Shown here: positions 35,100-46,715 of the stretch, in pieces
Numbering within the stretch: position 1 is the stretch's first letter
How the letters are laid out: every line of letters begins with the position of its first letter
Origin: Brachypodium distachyon
Lineage: Eukaryota; Streptophyta; Magnoliopsida; Poales; Poaceae
Assembly: GCF_000005505.3 (NCBI RefSeq)
Contig: NC_016131.3
Span: 65,248,355 to 65,312,354 of the forward strand
Reading direction: 5' to 3'
Length of the DNA: 64,000 bases
Notes under the pieces: model-generated
Database searches by the model: none
Told to the model about the DNA's origin: nothing
Seen by the model: only the letters and a program-made list of their open reading frames with translations
Position numbers and translations under genes: made by a program

Positions 35100-36518
35100 G
35101 AGAAAATTACTTAAAGCCACCACATTTGGGACACATGTCTAGGAAAACCACATTTAAAAAAAAATTCAAATTACCACCACTTTCTTGGTCCCTTGTACTC
35201 CCGCACACTGATTTCGCTATTAATCTCATTTTGACGGAAAAACTGACAGGGAGGCCCACATGTTAGGTCCGCTGTGGCGCTACGTTGGACAATGCTCGTC
35301 TCTTTCTCCTTCTCGGCCACCGCTGCCTACAGGCACGAGCCGAGCCGCCGGACATGCGCATGGTGTCGCTGCTGCCGCCAGACGGGCGCAGACCGTTGCC
35401 TCCGGCGCGAGCCGATGCCAAGTGCGCGCCAGGCCATCACCGATGTGCTTCGTGCCGACACCGCCTGGTCTGCTCTGCCGCATCCTGTCGAGTACTACTA
35501 ATCAAGCCATGGACGAACCCAGCCGCACATCATCAATCACGGGAGTATCACCACAAGAAGCAGCCAGCTTTACAAGGAATCCCATCGAAGGAAAATCAGT
35601 CAGAAGACTCAGAAATAATCAATAATCAACGAGCTTTCGCGTGGCACCCGACAAGTCGCGGACGCGGGAGCCGCCGCCGCCCCTGGCGCGTGCGCCGCCG
35701 CAACTGTCTCGGGTGCACGCGGGCCGCCGCCGCCTCGGGAGCGTGCGGGAGTGAGTGCCGCCGGCACGGGCTGCCATCGCGGACGTAGGCGGGCGTGGCG
35801 AGCTCCCATGCCGGTCGAATCAGACTCTCGTCGAAGAGCCCAAGGCAACGGTGGTTGGGAGGAGATTAGGAGAAGCGCGGTTGGAAGGGGGAGGAGACGC
35901 AGGCGAGGGCGGCGCCGTTGCGCTCCCTCATTTCCTCCGCCGCGTCGGCGCCGAGCACGTGCAGCCGCTCCTCCACCCTCCTCTCTCTCTGCCTCTCACG
36001 AGTCTGCGCTCCCCCGTCGGATCCCGCTAGAACCGAGCCGTTCCCGCATAGACGCTCCGCTTCGGCCGCCGCCGGCCACCGTGGAGGTCAACCTCGCCGA
36101 GCTTGTCATTCTCGGCCCCTACCTCCAATGCACACTCACGGTGAGCCTCCGGCTCTTTTGCCCCTTGTCCCGAGCCTCCCCATCCCTGTAATCCCCCTGG
36201 GCCTTGCGCCGCTTGAGCATGCTCCGTCAGCAAGATTCCGGCAACGAGCCGGCTGCTCTGCCTCCCTAGCTGCAGCTGCATGTCCTTCTATTTTCTTCTC
36301 CCTAGTTTCTTACTTTCTTTTGCATGTTGTGTGCTGATGTGGAGCCACGTTGGCTCCGACAGTGGACCCTGTTGTTAGATTTGCCGTCAGTTCGTGATCA
36401 AACGAGAGATCAGTTCTCGGAGTAACCGCTATCCCCAAAACGGTGGTAATTTGAAGAAGAAAAAAGGTGGTTTTCCTAGACATGTGCCCCAAATGTGGTG
36501 ATTTTAAGTAATTTTCTC
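35100..36518. mobile_element. Pack-MULE-like non-autonomous element (1419 bp) nested in MULE-2
   Basis: Inverted ends of about 90 bp start GAGAAAATTACTTAAAGCCA on the left and GAGAAAATTACTTAAAATCA on the reversed right, with weaker similarity continuing inward to about 190 bp. The 9-10 bp duplication GTTGTGCAAA shows it jumped into the transposase tail exon of MULE-2. The interior (about 35290-36330) is strikingly GC-rich, unlike MULE-2 around it, and has no transposase. That is the pattern of a Pack-MULE carrying host gene pieces. Candidate captured segments include a plus-strand open stretch at about 35510-35620 (MDEPSRTSSITGVSPQEAAS) and an exon-like stretch ending ATVEVNLAELVILGPYLQ before GTGAGCC at about 36141. 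I cannot name the donor gene. Confidence 0.82.
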
Positions 36519-36959
36519 GTTGTGCAAAACAGAGCTAATATACCTCCACCAAGAGTGACTACAGCCATGTCTTCTGCCAGGGGCAGGAGCAGGGGCACGG
36601 GCAGTAGGGGACAAGGAAGGACAACTACCAACAATGCAGAAGAACCTGCTGCCAGTGATGTACCTGATGCTAGAGGCTGAGGAGCAGGAAGGGGAAGAGG
36701 AAGGAACAACCACACAAATGAACAAGATGTTGAAGAAGAGGCTGCAGGTGCAGGAAGAGGAAGGGTAAGGGGTAGGAGGGGAAGAGGAGCTGGTGCAGGA
36801 AGGGCCAGGGGCAGAAGGGGAAAAAGTTCAAGGGGAAGATTGTACACCCTGCTATTTGGGGATGATGAGCCTTTGACAGACAATGAAGAAGCAGATGAAG
36901 ATCCTCATGTCATCAATAACACCCGGGGGGCTCCAATGGACAACATGACTCAGGAATGA

Positions 36960-37348
36960 TCATGTATGTCAAGTTCTGTAATGTGATATGCTAGGTTTAA
37001 AACTTTATTTTGATGGTCATGTGATTTCAGACTTGTATGGGCCATGAAGAAATGCTTATTTTGTTGCTGGTTTATGGTTTCGGACAGATTTATGTTTCAA
37101 ACAATTTATCAAGTTGTTCGAACCTGTTTATGCTTATTTTGCTGATCATGTCATGTCAGGTTTGCTTTAATTTGCCATGCCACTTCAGTTAATAACATGC
37201 CAACATTCAACATTCCAGTTCATTAGTTCATAACATGCCAACATTCCAGCTCATTAGTTCATAACAAGCACATGTACATTCCAGTCAGAGAACACAACAT
37301 TCCAGTTCACATTCCAAGATTCTAAACCTCAACTTACAGAACAGAACC
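36960..37348. repeat. repeat-bearing convergent spacer in MULE-2
   Basis: Between the stops of the two convergent MULE-2 genes, short units recur. 'ttagttcataaca' occurs twice, 'catgccaacattc' twice and 'cattccag' with small variants about five times between 37190 and 37320. The arrangement parallels the repeat-rich spacer of MULE-1 (15655-16330), though the sequences differ. Confidence 0.6.
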
Positions 37349-37952
37349 TTACATCTCAGGATACATAAGCCACACTACTGATGCAACAAAGGCAACCAAC
37401 ACAGAAATTACAGCAATCTTCTTCATCTCCTGCATCTCTAATTCAAGCTTCTCTTTCTTTCTCTTCTCTGCCTCAAGATCATCTTCCAGGTCAGTGATGA
37501 CCATGTCCTGGAATGCAAGTTCAAATTCTAGCTTTAACCTTTCTGCTTCTTGCCTACTGTGCTCAGCCATCGCCTTCTTGCGCCCAAAGCATCCTGTACT
37601 CTCCATCACATCTTCTAGGTCAACATCCTAAGTTTCAAGTCGTATTTGAATTCATCATTCAAAATGACAATTTGTATTCAAATTGAAATGTCAAAAAAAT
37701 CAATTTGTATTCGAATGGAGAAATCATCAGTCACTGACTGATGGTTCTTGGGACGGGCCAAACTAAACCAAATCCAGACCATAAAACCAAAAAAAATCAG
37801 GCAAATCCAAAAGGGGAGAGAGAGGAGGGAATGCGTGAGGACAGGACAAGCTCGTCACTTACCTGAACACTCGCAGAGCTGCATCCATCGTCATGGAGCC
37901 AGGAGAACATCGATTCAGCCTCGTCGTCCGTGATTCCGCTGCGGCCAGGCAT
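37349..37952 (-). CDS. MULE-2 second gene: coiled-coil protein with C-terminal membrane helix
   Basis: Two exons, 37863-37952 (MPGRSGITDDEAESMFSWL, 30 codons) and 37349-37627, joined in phase 0 by a GT-AG intron, for 122 residues. After DVDLEDVMESTGCFGRKKAM the protein is a charged coiled coil (ERLKLEFELAFQDMVITDLE, EAEKRKKEKLELEMQEMKK). It ends in a hydrophobic helix (IAVISVLVAFVASVVWLMY) with only a short tail, as in tail-anchored proteins. The gene has the same position and strand as the GRF-finger gene of MULE-1, and similar Lys/Glu-rich coiled coil, but the GRF zinc finger is absent. No stop or frameshift is visible. Function unknown. Confidence 0.72.
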
Positions 37953-38319
37953 CCTCGATACTGCGGCGCCGATGAGAACAGGATGCACGAAAAGGGAAGA
38001 GGGAAAGCTCACGACCGGCGACGGAGACCCAACTGGGGAAGAGGAACTGCGACAGGCTAGGGATTTGAGGGTGGGGAATTAGACCAATATGAGGATTTTG
38101 TAGAAAAATAAAGAACTCGATCATGGGGAAGAACGCGAAAAGGATTTTGCAGAAACCCCCTCCCGCAACTTGCCCCCGTCCACGTCAGCGGCCACGTGGC
38201 AACTTAATGCCCAGAACCATGAGCTAACCGAGAATTGGACTAATAGTGCACCGTTTACAAGTTGATGGACTAAAGTGAACCCGCCAGCCAAGTTCATGGA
38301 CCGGCAGTGCAATTTCCTC

Positions 38320-38328
38320 TTCGTAATG
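38320..38328. repeat. MULE-2 target site duplication, right
   Basis: TTCGTAATG, identical to 33453-33461. Confidence 0.92.
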
Positions 38329-40477
38329 AGAAAATTGGAAGGATTAGAAGTATGCATGAAGAGGAAGGCATTTACCATGGAAGACATCGAACAATTTCTT
38401 TAGGATAAACTAGAAAAAAATATCTAGAAGTAAGATATTTATAGGTGTGGGGTTTGGATGGTTGCCACTTGACAATAATCCAATCGTGTCGTAATTAACC
38501 CTATAAAAAATAGGGGCTCTCCTCCAATTAGTGTATGACCACACCAAGAAGTAAAGTAAACACTAAAACAATATTGTATACAAATCGTGATAGCGAACAA
38601 AGTCTCCATCACTAAGTGTAACGTAATGTAAAGGCATCGGTCCTCAGCAGTTAAGTTAAATTTCAATATTGTCAGCTAAGTTAAATTTTGAGGCCACCTC
38701 ATTAAGCGTAGATGGCTATTAATAATATCATTATAATATTTAGGGGCTACAAGATTGTTGATCAATTTCTCTAACATATAACACCAATGTATACAATTAT
38801 TAACAAGCATGAAGCGAATGATAATGCACACCTTATTAGACTATTTACTATTAGGGATCAATGGATTCCAGCATACTATGGAAAAATTCTTCTCATTCAC
38901 CTCTTCAACTGAAAGAAACGAAAGCACAAACTCTTTTGGCATATGTGCAGCGGAAAGATACGATTACAAGGTTCTTTGAGCAGTATCAAAATGCACACAC
39001 ATTGTCTATAAAAGATCAAAGCCATGGAGCCTCGAGATTGACAAAGTTGTCATAGGCGTCAAGCATGTGTTAGTTCTCGAGCATAGCTAGGTGCCCTCGC
39101 CATCGTCAGATCGAAGTCCTTCTACCGGAGCCGCTGAGTGTGGATACTAGGAAGAGCGGGTCTAAGATTTAGAAAATGAGTATTCAAAATTGTTCTAAAA
39201 ATTTACTACCCAAAATTTTAATTTGCATATATAACCAAGTGATCGCTGACGCGATGTCCTCTTGCGCGCATCGCAATGCAAGTACGGAGAGGAGCGAACG
39301 GACCGCCCAATGCGCTAAGGTGGAGATGCCAGAGAGCATAGCAGGTGAGGTGGTAGAAGAGCAATTACTAGATTCTGAATTTGGAGATAGATTTGTTTGG
39401 AGATACTAAAAGATGACCGAGCTGTAATCATCAATCAAGGTCGCAAAAACATACTAATATGAACAGACAATTCGGTCTTCAGCGATTAAAAATTCATTGG
39501 CCAATGGGCCAACTCGGATGAAGGAGGAGATTCAGAATGACGCACAAGGTCGTGAGCAGACACTTCGTTGTCGAGCGATCGAAAATCCTTAGACCAATGG
39601 GCCAACTTGGAGGAGGGGGAGAGAGATGGGCTGGTGCATTTATGGGCTTAATTTTTTAATACCCTTAGTTTTAGACAAAAATCCTTTTTTACATATAGAA
39701 TACATAGTATGTATATTTGTTTTTTGCAAAAAGAAAAGGGTATTCTAGTGGCTAGGCCCACCAATGATACTAGGATCGTGTCGTGGCACTCACCGCCGTT
39801 AGGGTCGCACCATAGGGCCGGGGGTTCCTATCGTGGCCGCTGTCGCAGATCCTGCTCAAGGGCTGGGGTCCTTGGCGTCGCTACTATTGCGGATCGTTCC
39901 GTGAGATTTCCTCTTCCAATCGCGTGTCTAACGAGAAGTTACCCAGGCCTCATTTTTTTTTTTTTTGCGAAATCCAGGCCTCATGTGGTTTGTGTGATTT
40001 TCCAGGGGCTTTTGGGGAACGAGCGGAAAAAAAAAACTGGAACGACCGTCCAATTGTGTTTTTGAGGTTGGCGTTGGCCGGCTATGTGTAAGCTACACCA
40101 GTATTGGCCCAAACAGGGTTTCCAAGCAGGGCCCAAACGTGCGGTTATTGATCATTGACGGGATTAAAAAATCTTCTTTTGTTTTCAGTTTTTTGGGTAA
40201 GATTTTTGTTTTTAGTTACGAGTCTGAGATGCTAGTAAGAGTATCGCACCTTCCAGTGGTAAAAAAAAAAGAAAAGAAAAAGAAGAGAGTATCGCACCTG
40301 CCACCGAAGCTCCTCCGTTCCATCAAAATTTACTGTCAAAATTTAGCAACCGGCAAAATAATAATTTACTCCGAAAGCTAAGCCAAAAAAAAAATGTCAG
40401 CCCGGCCGGCACGGTTGTACTACGTACGTGTCAAGTTAATGATGCATCCCCGCGCAGACAGAGTATCTGTACGATGG
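38329..40477. other. spacer, no gene recognised
   Basis: About 2.1 kb, mostly AT-rich. A 45-bp segment at about 38998-39043 ('gatcaaagccatggagcctc' core) is repeated from 33183-33222, left of MULE-2. An A-rich purine run lies at 40258-40288. Open frames at 39176-39409 and 39709-40065 carry no recognisable motif. Confidence 0.5.
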
Positions 40478-43400
40478 TCAGATGGCATACATCTTCTTGC
40501 ACTCCTCGTCGATCCACTCGCTCTCGGAGAGTCCCCCTGACCCCGACTGCGACCTGGAGCGGCTCATCGAGGAGCGCTTGATGTTGCGCAGCCGCTTGGC
40601 CTCGATCCGGTGCGCGATGACCCAGTAGAGCATGGTGCCGATGGTGGTGACCAGGATGGTCGCCCCCATGATGGTGACCGCCACGGCCAGCCACCGCTCC
40701 GCCCTCCCGACCACCACGAACGACAGCGCCAGGAACGCCACGCTCACCAGCACGCACGCCACCCACATGAGCTTGTTGATCACCGCCATCATCTGCTTCT
40801 TGGCCTTTCGCTCGATCACCACCACGGAGGTCTGCACCACCACCACGGCCAGCGAGATGAAGAGCGCCACGGAGTCGAACACGAAGAAGATGATGAAGGG
40901 TGTCTCGTGGGCGATGTTGGCTTCCCCGAGCTCCTGCCCGGGCCCTAGGCTGTCGGCGTCCACGTACTCCCCGGGAACCGTGAAGATGGCCGCGAAGGCT
41001 ACCGTGGCGATCAGCACGGCCACGACCGTCGTGGAGTTGATGGCGTTGTTCAGGCCTTCCTCGTGGAGCTTGTTGATCCGCTTGGCGATCCCTTGCATCC
41101 GGACGCGGGTCTGACGCGTCTGCTCCAGCTGCGAGTGCACCTCGTGCTTGATGTCGCTCACCTCCTGCTTCAGCTCCCGCGCCTGCTTGCCGCCGCCGCC
41201 CGCCGGGTTCAGGTCGCGGGCGGACTGGACGCCGCCCTCCGCCAGAGCACCGGACACCTCGCCGTTGCCCATCTTCTCCGCCGTGTCCAGCGGCGTCTCG
41301 CCGGCACGGTTGATCGCCTTCAGGTCCGTGTCCGGCATCTCCAGCAGCCGCTTGATGATCTGATTATATATCCACGATGAGGACCAACAACTTTATTTTA
41401 TATTTTGCATCAGAGGACCAAGCGCGTGCATGTTTGCTTACTAATGGTACATTGATTCTAGTGATATATACTTTGTTGAAATCCTCTAACATTCTGCATT
41501 CCAACTAACAACGGTTAATCACCACCATTGACCATTCTGAAATGGGTTGTACTACTGAGTAGGAGTATTAGTAAATCAGATTGTGCAGTTAAATCCAAAA
41601 ATGTTCGTGGTGACAAGTTTGACTTTTTACATTGTTGCTAATACAAGCTTGTTGTTTCAGAGGTTCTCTGATATGAATGATAAATGTGGGAACAACTATG
41701 AAAATGTCAATGCAACATTCTGAAACCGCAAAGCTTGCATATGCGTGATTAATGTGTGAGCGTTGTACCTAATCAAGGGCCTCTTTGAAACAAAGAAAGA
41801 CAACCAAACTAACTGTGTCGACGTATTCTTCTTCAATATATGATACACTCATCCGAGTGTATTGTAGAAAAAAAGAAGATTAAAAATGCCAAACCTTTTG
41901 AATTCAACAAATCAAAACACGAGAACTTTTAAAATTAACTCTTTGGTTACTTATAAAGGAATTTTGTAGGAATTTGAAAAGCTAGCCAATGCATGCAAGA
42001 CAAAAGGAATATTTCAAAGATGAAATCCATCGATTTTGCCCTCACCAATCAGATTTGACAAAAACGATGTATGTATGTCATTTTTTTATTTAACGGATTT
42101 TTTTCTTCAAAATTTTCAAGGCTCTTTGAATTTCCAGTTTAAATTTGAGTTTGAAACTAAATAAGATATCAATTCACAATCAATTTGTCCAAATGAGCCG
42201 AAACTCTTCTATAATTGTAAGGAGACCATTTGTGATATACTAGAAGTTTTCAAATACTTTTGGACATGACATCAGCGAAAACCAGCAGTCATCAAAACCG
42301 GTCGACTCGAGCGAAGGGGGTTGCTTAATCTGTTTTGGAAGTTTAGGGTACTTTAAACCAAATGAAATTTAATAACTTGAACTTCGATACACGTTTAGGC
42401 GAGTAGAGTGGACTTCTTTCTTTCCTAATTGGGTCCGACAATACGGACGTCTCTGCCCGGAAGTGAATGGTTTTAAACTTTTGATCATCAGCAGTGTCTT
42501 AGTTTGTTGGGAAAATTGGCCAGGGGACACCGTTATTTTGTGGCCTTTGCCCAAACGCACTGCCCGAATGTGGATTTGCCCAGTACCATTATAATTCTTG
42601 GGCCATTTGCTGAAACACACGACCCGTCCAAAAACGGAAAGTTGACCTTTTTAACTACTCATTATATTTTTTTCGCTTGTGATGGCTGTTTTGAATAGTT
42701 TTTTTTTGTCCAAAGTTGGCACATAGGTACCGGCTGAAAGGGCCAAAATTTTCATTAGAAAAAAAAAACACTATTCTAAACAACCATCCCAAGCAAATTA
42801 TGAGCAGTCAAAAAGGTCAACTTTTCCGTTTTGGAACGGGCGGTGTGTTTCAGCAAATGGCCCAAGAATTGTAATGGTACTGGGCAAATCCACATTTGGA
42901 CGGTGTGTTGGGCAAAGGTCACAAAATAACGGTGTCCCGTGACCAATTTCCCCTAGTTTGTTTTTTTGACTTTCAATTTATCTGGTCGCCACGGATTTTG
43001 CTGAAACTGACTAACATTGTGGCTATTATTTGTTATCAATTCTTTTCTTTGTAAGTCGGTATGTTTGATCTTGATGTCTTTAACACTATTCGGAACAAAT
43101 TGAAAGACTTTGTGCATCGACCAATTCGTGGACCAATGCACACGGTAGTACAGTGGTGGAGAAGGAGGCAAGTACGGTTAAGTATTGACCTGGTGTCGCG
43201 CCTTGCGTGCGGCGATGTGGAGCGCGGTGTTGCCCTTGGTGTCGGGGAGGTTGAGCAGCGAGGGGTCGGCGCCGAGGAGCGCGTCGACGAGGTCGAGGCT
43301 GGTGCCCTTGGCTGCCATGTGCAGCGCCGTCTGGCCCTTCTTGTCCACCCTGAGCGCGATGCTGGGCTCCGCCTCCAGCAGCGCCCTCACCGCCTCCACG

Positions 43401-44033
43401 TGCCCGTTCCTGGCCGCCGAGTGCAGCGCCGTCTTGCCGTTGCTCCTCGCGATGAGCGCCAGGCTCTGGCTCCCTTCCACCCCCAGCAGCAGCCTCACCA
43501 CCTCCGCGTGGCCCTGCGTCGCCGCCGTGTTCAGCGCCGTCGTGTTCGACGCGTCCACCGTCATCGCCAGCTCCGGCAGCGCCCCCAGCAGCTCCTTCAC
43601 CACCTCTGCAACGCAACCAAATGTCACTCATCTCTCGCCTTTCCTTCCTCTCAGACAGACTCGCAATGGAAGATCAGTGTATATTGGTTGTACCTACATC
43701 GCCTTGCTTGGCGGCGATGTGGAGGGCATCGTAGCCGCTGCGGGCCTTGATGCCGGCGGTGGCCACGTCGTGGTACTTGATCATCTCGGACACCAGGGCC
43801 ACGTACCCGTACTCGGCGGCCACGAACAGCGGCGTCTCCCCGGCCGTGTTCTGCTTCGACAGCAGCGCGCGCAGCTCCTCGGGCGCGGCGCCGGACAGCG
43901 TCTCCCGCACGGCCGCCAGCTGCCCGGCGCGCGCAGCCGCGTGCAGCGCCGTGTCGTCGCGCTTCCCCGTCAGCTGCTTCGTCATCTTCTTCCGCCTCGT
44001 CGCCGCCGCCTGCGCCGCCCTGCCCGGCTCCAT
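40478..44033 (-). CDS. ankyrin-repeat PGG-domain membrane protein 1
   Basis: Three exons: 43694-44033 (ATG at 44033, MEPGRAAQAAATRRKKM), 43190-43605 and 40478-41359, for 1638 nt and 545 residues, with phases closing. Residues about 25-290 hold ankyrin repeats (DDTALHAAARAGQLAAVRE, GETPLFVAAEYGYVALVSEM, GKTALHSAARNGHVEAVRAL, GQTALHMAAKGTSLDLVDAL, GNTALHIAARKARHQ). A coiled segment (ELKQEVSDIKHEVHSQLEQ) precedes the PGG domain at about 350-385 (TTVVAVLIATVAFAAIFTVP). In all there are about four membrane helices and a basic, Ser-rich C-terminal tail ending KKMYAI. Plant proteins of this build (ITN1, ACD6 and relatives) sit at the plasma membrane or endomembranes and act in stress and defence signalling. 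The intron between exons 2 and 3 is 1.83 kb, against 79 bp at the same position in the neighbouring paralogue, and holds a Mutator-type MITE. Confidence 0.88.
42500..42508. repeat. MITE target site duplication, left
   Basis: TAGTTTGTT, identical to 42954-42962. Confidence 0.9.
42509..42953. mobile_element. long-hairpin Mutator-type MITE in ankyrin gene intron (445 bp)
   Basis: The two halves fold back on each other almost end to end. The outer ends are GGGAAAATTGGCCAGGGGAC and the complement of GTCCCGTGACCAATTTCCC. Inside are matching pairs such as 'caaaataacggtgtc' and 'gacaccgttattttg', and 'aaaaaggtcaacttt' and 'aaagttgacctttt'. The perfect 9-bp TAGTTTGTT duplication on both sides identifies Mutator-type insertion. 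Transcribed with the host gene's pre-mRNA, it would form a hairpin of about 200 bp. Confidence 0.9.
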
Positions 44034-46715
44034 TATTGTTATTGCCGCGCCTTGGCTTGGCTGGGCTCCCTCTCGGGTTTCGTCAAAATTTCAGAAGCGC
44101 GTCAGAACGACCTGCAACAATGAGACCAACGCACAGACTCCGTCCGTCAGGCGGCCACCATTAGCAACACATTCTTCGTTCGTTTCCACCATTCTTTTCT
44201 TCCCACTAGCGAGAATTCACCCACCAAATTACTCAACCAAAGCCCATTGTGGAACTAAATAAAATCTAATGAGTCTATGGAAAAGGGGAAAGAACAACAA
44301 AAGGGATAATAACAACATAAAAGTCGATTCGATCGAGAGGAAAAGCAAGTATGAACCAAACAATTATAAAAAAGGAAGCCGGCTATCTAGTGCGTCTCCT
44401 CACTCCATCAATTCCCCTGCACAAAGGCGTCTCCATTTTCCACCCCGTTAAGAATCAGACTAGACATCTACAGAAAAGAAAGATCCCCCATCGCGATCAA
44501 CATACCCCCGTTAATTTGCAACTCAAACTTGGGGCACCACATAGGAAAGGAACACAAATGGGATCGATCAATCGAAAGCAATGCCGCGGGAGGAAAGCTA
44601 GGGCCAGGAAATCACATGGTTGGAATCAAAAATCGCCTTACAATATAGTATTATCCCTAATATGCCACGACGACATCATGAGCGGACGGATATTGGGTGC
44701 CCACGAACATACCGGCGTGATGAGCTCTGCGCCTCCTTGCCGCGTCCATGTGAAGCCATGGGAGTATGGGACCCCCCGACCCGCACGGCCAGAGGAGAGC
44801 AGATGATACGTAGGAGAAGACAAGAACCCGGAACGATTATAATAATTCCAATTGGATCGATGGATGAGCAGCCATGCATAGAAGTGGAATCAAATTTAGT
44901 TCGTTCTGTAGAAAAGAAATCAGGAACGTCTTTGCTCGGTTTCCATGTGCCTATATTAAGCAAAGAGACTGACGGGACTAATTGTGATCTTTGACGTGGA
45001 TTCGCAGCCAAACGCCATCTATTGGTGTCGTTAGGCAGTTGATGATATGTGATGCATCGTTAGGTGACGATTAATTTAGTCGATTCTGGTTTCTGCTCCG
45101 TGTGTTTGTATGCTTAATTCTTTGTCTGTTTCTGTTATTTTCTCTTGCCTTTCTATCTTGTTGTGTTTAGAGTGGATCGATGCCGCTGTGTCACAGTTCT
45201 TGGTTTGGTGATGACCAAACGAAGCAAGAGAACTTTCGGAAAAAAAAAAGAATCGAAGCAAGGGAGGAAAATGTGATCGTTGACCGTTGACGCAGTAACG
45301 GTGAAGCCTCAACCGTGCGTGGTGCCGGTGTGTGTGCCTCGACATTGGTCAGCACTCGGGACAAGGCTGACAAGGAGTATTAAGCGAAAGGGACGGATAG
45401 GTCGGAAGGAGATGCCAAGGTATCAACGGCCAGGACTCGGACTACGTAGTGGAGTAATCGAACGGTCTGGTAGGTGACCATATGTTTGTATCGCGGTGCG
45501 ATACGATCCTAGGCTGATAGATACGTATTTTGCTGACGTGGAGAGGGAGCAAAAGCCTTTAACTCTCTAGCCTTTACCAAAAAAAAATTGAGGGGGCTTT
45601 ACCTTGGAGCTTTATGAGATCCGTATATGCGTAAAGCCCACCAAAGTGAAATCTTCGGCTGGAGTGGTGGTGGTGCCGCACCGCCCGTCGTCTTCCGCTT
45701 CCATCGATCGACTTAAGAGCGAAGTAAAGAGACGAGAAAGAAGAACTAACTGTAAAGGTCTTCTCTCTTTTGGTCTTGAAAGCTCTCGCTGCTGCTTTGG
45801 TCCCTGCAGGCTTTCCCTTCTTCTGAACCTTTCTGAGATGTACTGGTACAACATGGCACGCAGCCAATTCTGGCCGGCATGTCGCAATTACTCTAGTACT
45901 GCAAGCAACTAAAGAGTTCTTTGATCAACCAATAATGTAGAGTCGTGGAGTGCGACCCCGCATCACAAGTCAACCGAGTCCACGGTTATCTTGCCCTGGA
46001 GCACGCGGCAGAACCACCGTAATCTTGCGTGACGTTTCACCTTTACCGTCCGGTTCTCAAGCGCGCGGGTTCACACCCACAAGGTCAAGCTCAATCGACA
46101 ACTTGATCGCCCGTCTCCGTCGCGGCGACTTGGCAGCGTGCTGCTGCCACTCCAGGTTTGTCCTGTCCTGTAGAACAAAAGGAATCATGGAAGATTTTTC
46201 TTGCAGTTCTCAGTCTCACGTGCCCTGAGAAGAAATAGCAAAGGAATCCTGGCCTCAATGTCTCCTCTCAGTGCCTGGACTCAAGGACTAGCATAAGTTT
46301 CTAGAACATTCTCAGCTACCATACAACAACATTGTGCATGCCGCACAACAGGATGTGCACGGAACACAAGGCTAAGTACACATTATTCTGCTACCACAGA
46401 TATTAACATAAGTGGGAAGAAAAAGCTGAGAGAAATCTGATGAAGGCCAGCCATGCATAGGGAGCACAGCACAGGCTCAGGCATAATTCTGATGACCAAT
46501 CTATCTTCAGTAGTATACAACAAGACCGTCGGCTCCTGCTCATCCAGAGAGTGGAAAATGGCAGTTCACACCAGCTTATTGGAATGTACTATACAGTAAA
46601 CCCCTGGCACCACAGAGGGTCAATCTGTTTATACTGAGTGGCATCCAATTTCTTTTATACATTCGTGTCGTATCACTGCCAAACAAAACTGAGGATCCAT
46701 CGACCATAGTCAGCT
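44034..46715. other. spacer between the two ankyrin genes
   Basis: Contains the upstream region of ankyrin gene 1 and the 3' flank of ankyrin gene 2. No open frame with family resemblance, no long inverted repeat and no tandem array seen. Confidence 0.55.

Larger units (their letters stand above)
33842..36959 (+). pseudogene. MULE-2 transposase, catalytic core deleted
   Basis: Exon 1 is 33842-33887 (MEARRRRVSDDPPDY). Exon 2 from 34263 gives AYRDHFTVEIHHGGFFCGV, the start of the plant MULE PB1-like domain. Near 34317-34335 the sequence jumps straight to VTSRDTQYIVDLITNRC, then the SWIM finger CDCRKWQLSGIPCNHAIAC. The DNA-binding region and DDE transposase core of several hundred codons are missing. 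A frame change follows near 34440 into QVDRCYSLERYMQAYG, then KKVGRPRRCRRKQP and a partial knuckle (MHCSICNSATHDRRGHH). A small exon at 34871-34955 and a Gly-Arg-rich tail (about 36535-36850) end at 36959. The tail has an in-frame TGA at 36678 and is split by the nested element at 35100-36518. Confidence 0.85.
33462..38319. mobile_element. MULE-2, internally deleted Mutator-like element (4858 bp)
   Basis: Terminal inverted repeats (33462-33644 and 38125-38319) start AGGAAATTGCACTACTGGTT on the left and GAGGAAATTGCACTGCCGGT on the reversed right. Flanking duplication is TTCGTAATG. Content: a plus-strand transposase gene with the catalytic core deleted (33842-36959), a nested Pack-MULE-like element (35100-36518), a repeat-bearing spacer, and a minus-strand coiled-coil/membrane gene (37349-37952). 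The architecture matches MULE-1, but the inverted repeats are unrelated. The element is non-autonomous. Confidence 0.93.

Noticed and set aside
35285..36337. Long overlapping frames within the nested GC-rich element treated as a gene
   Set aside because: They occur in all frames on both strands of captured GC-rich DNA. I describe the element but do not call a protein gene.
43061..44262. Plus-strand open frames opposite ankyrin gene 1
   Set aside because: Antisense shadows, with Arg- and Ser-rich readings and no domain.
44269..46228. Several 60-150 codon frames in the spacer between the ankyrin genes
   Set aside because: Mixed strands and frames, no domain and no splice support.
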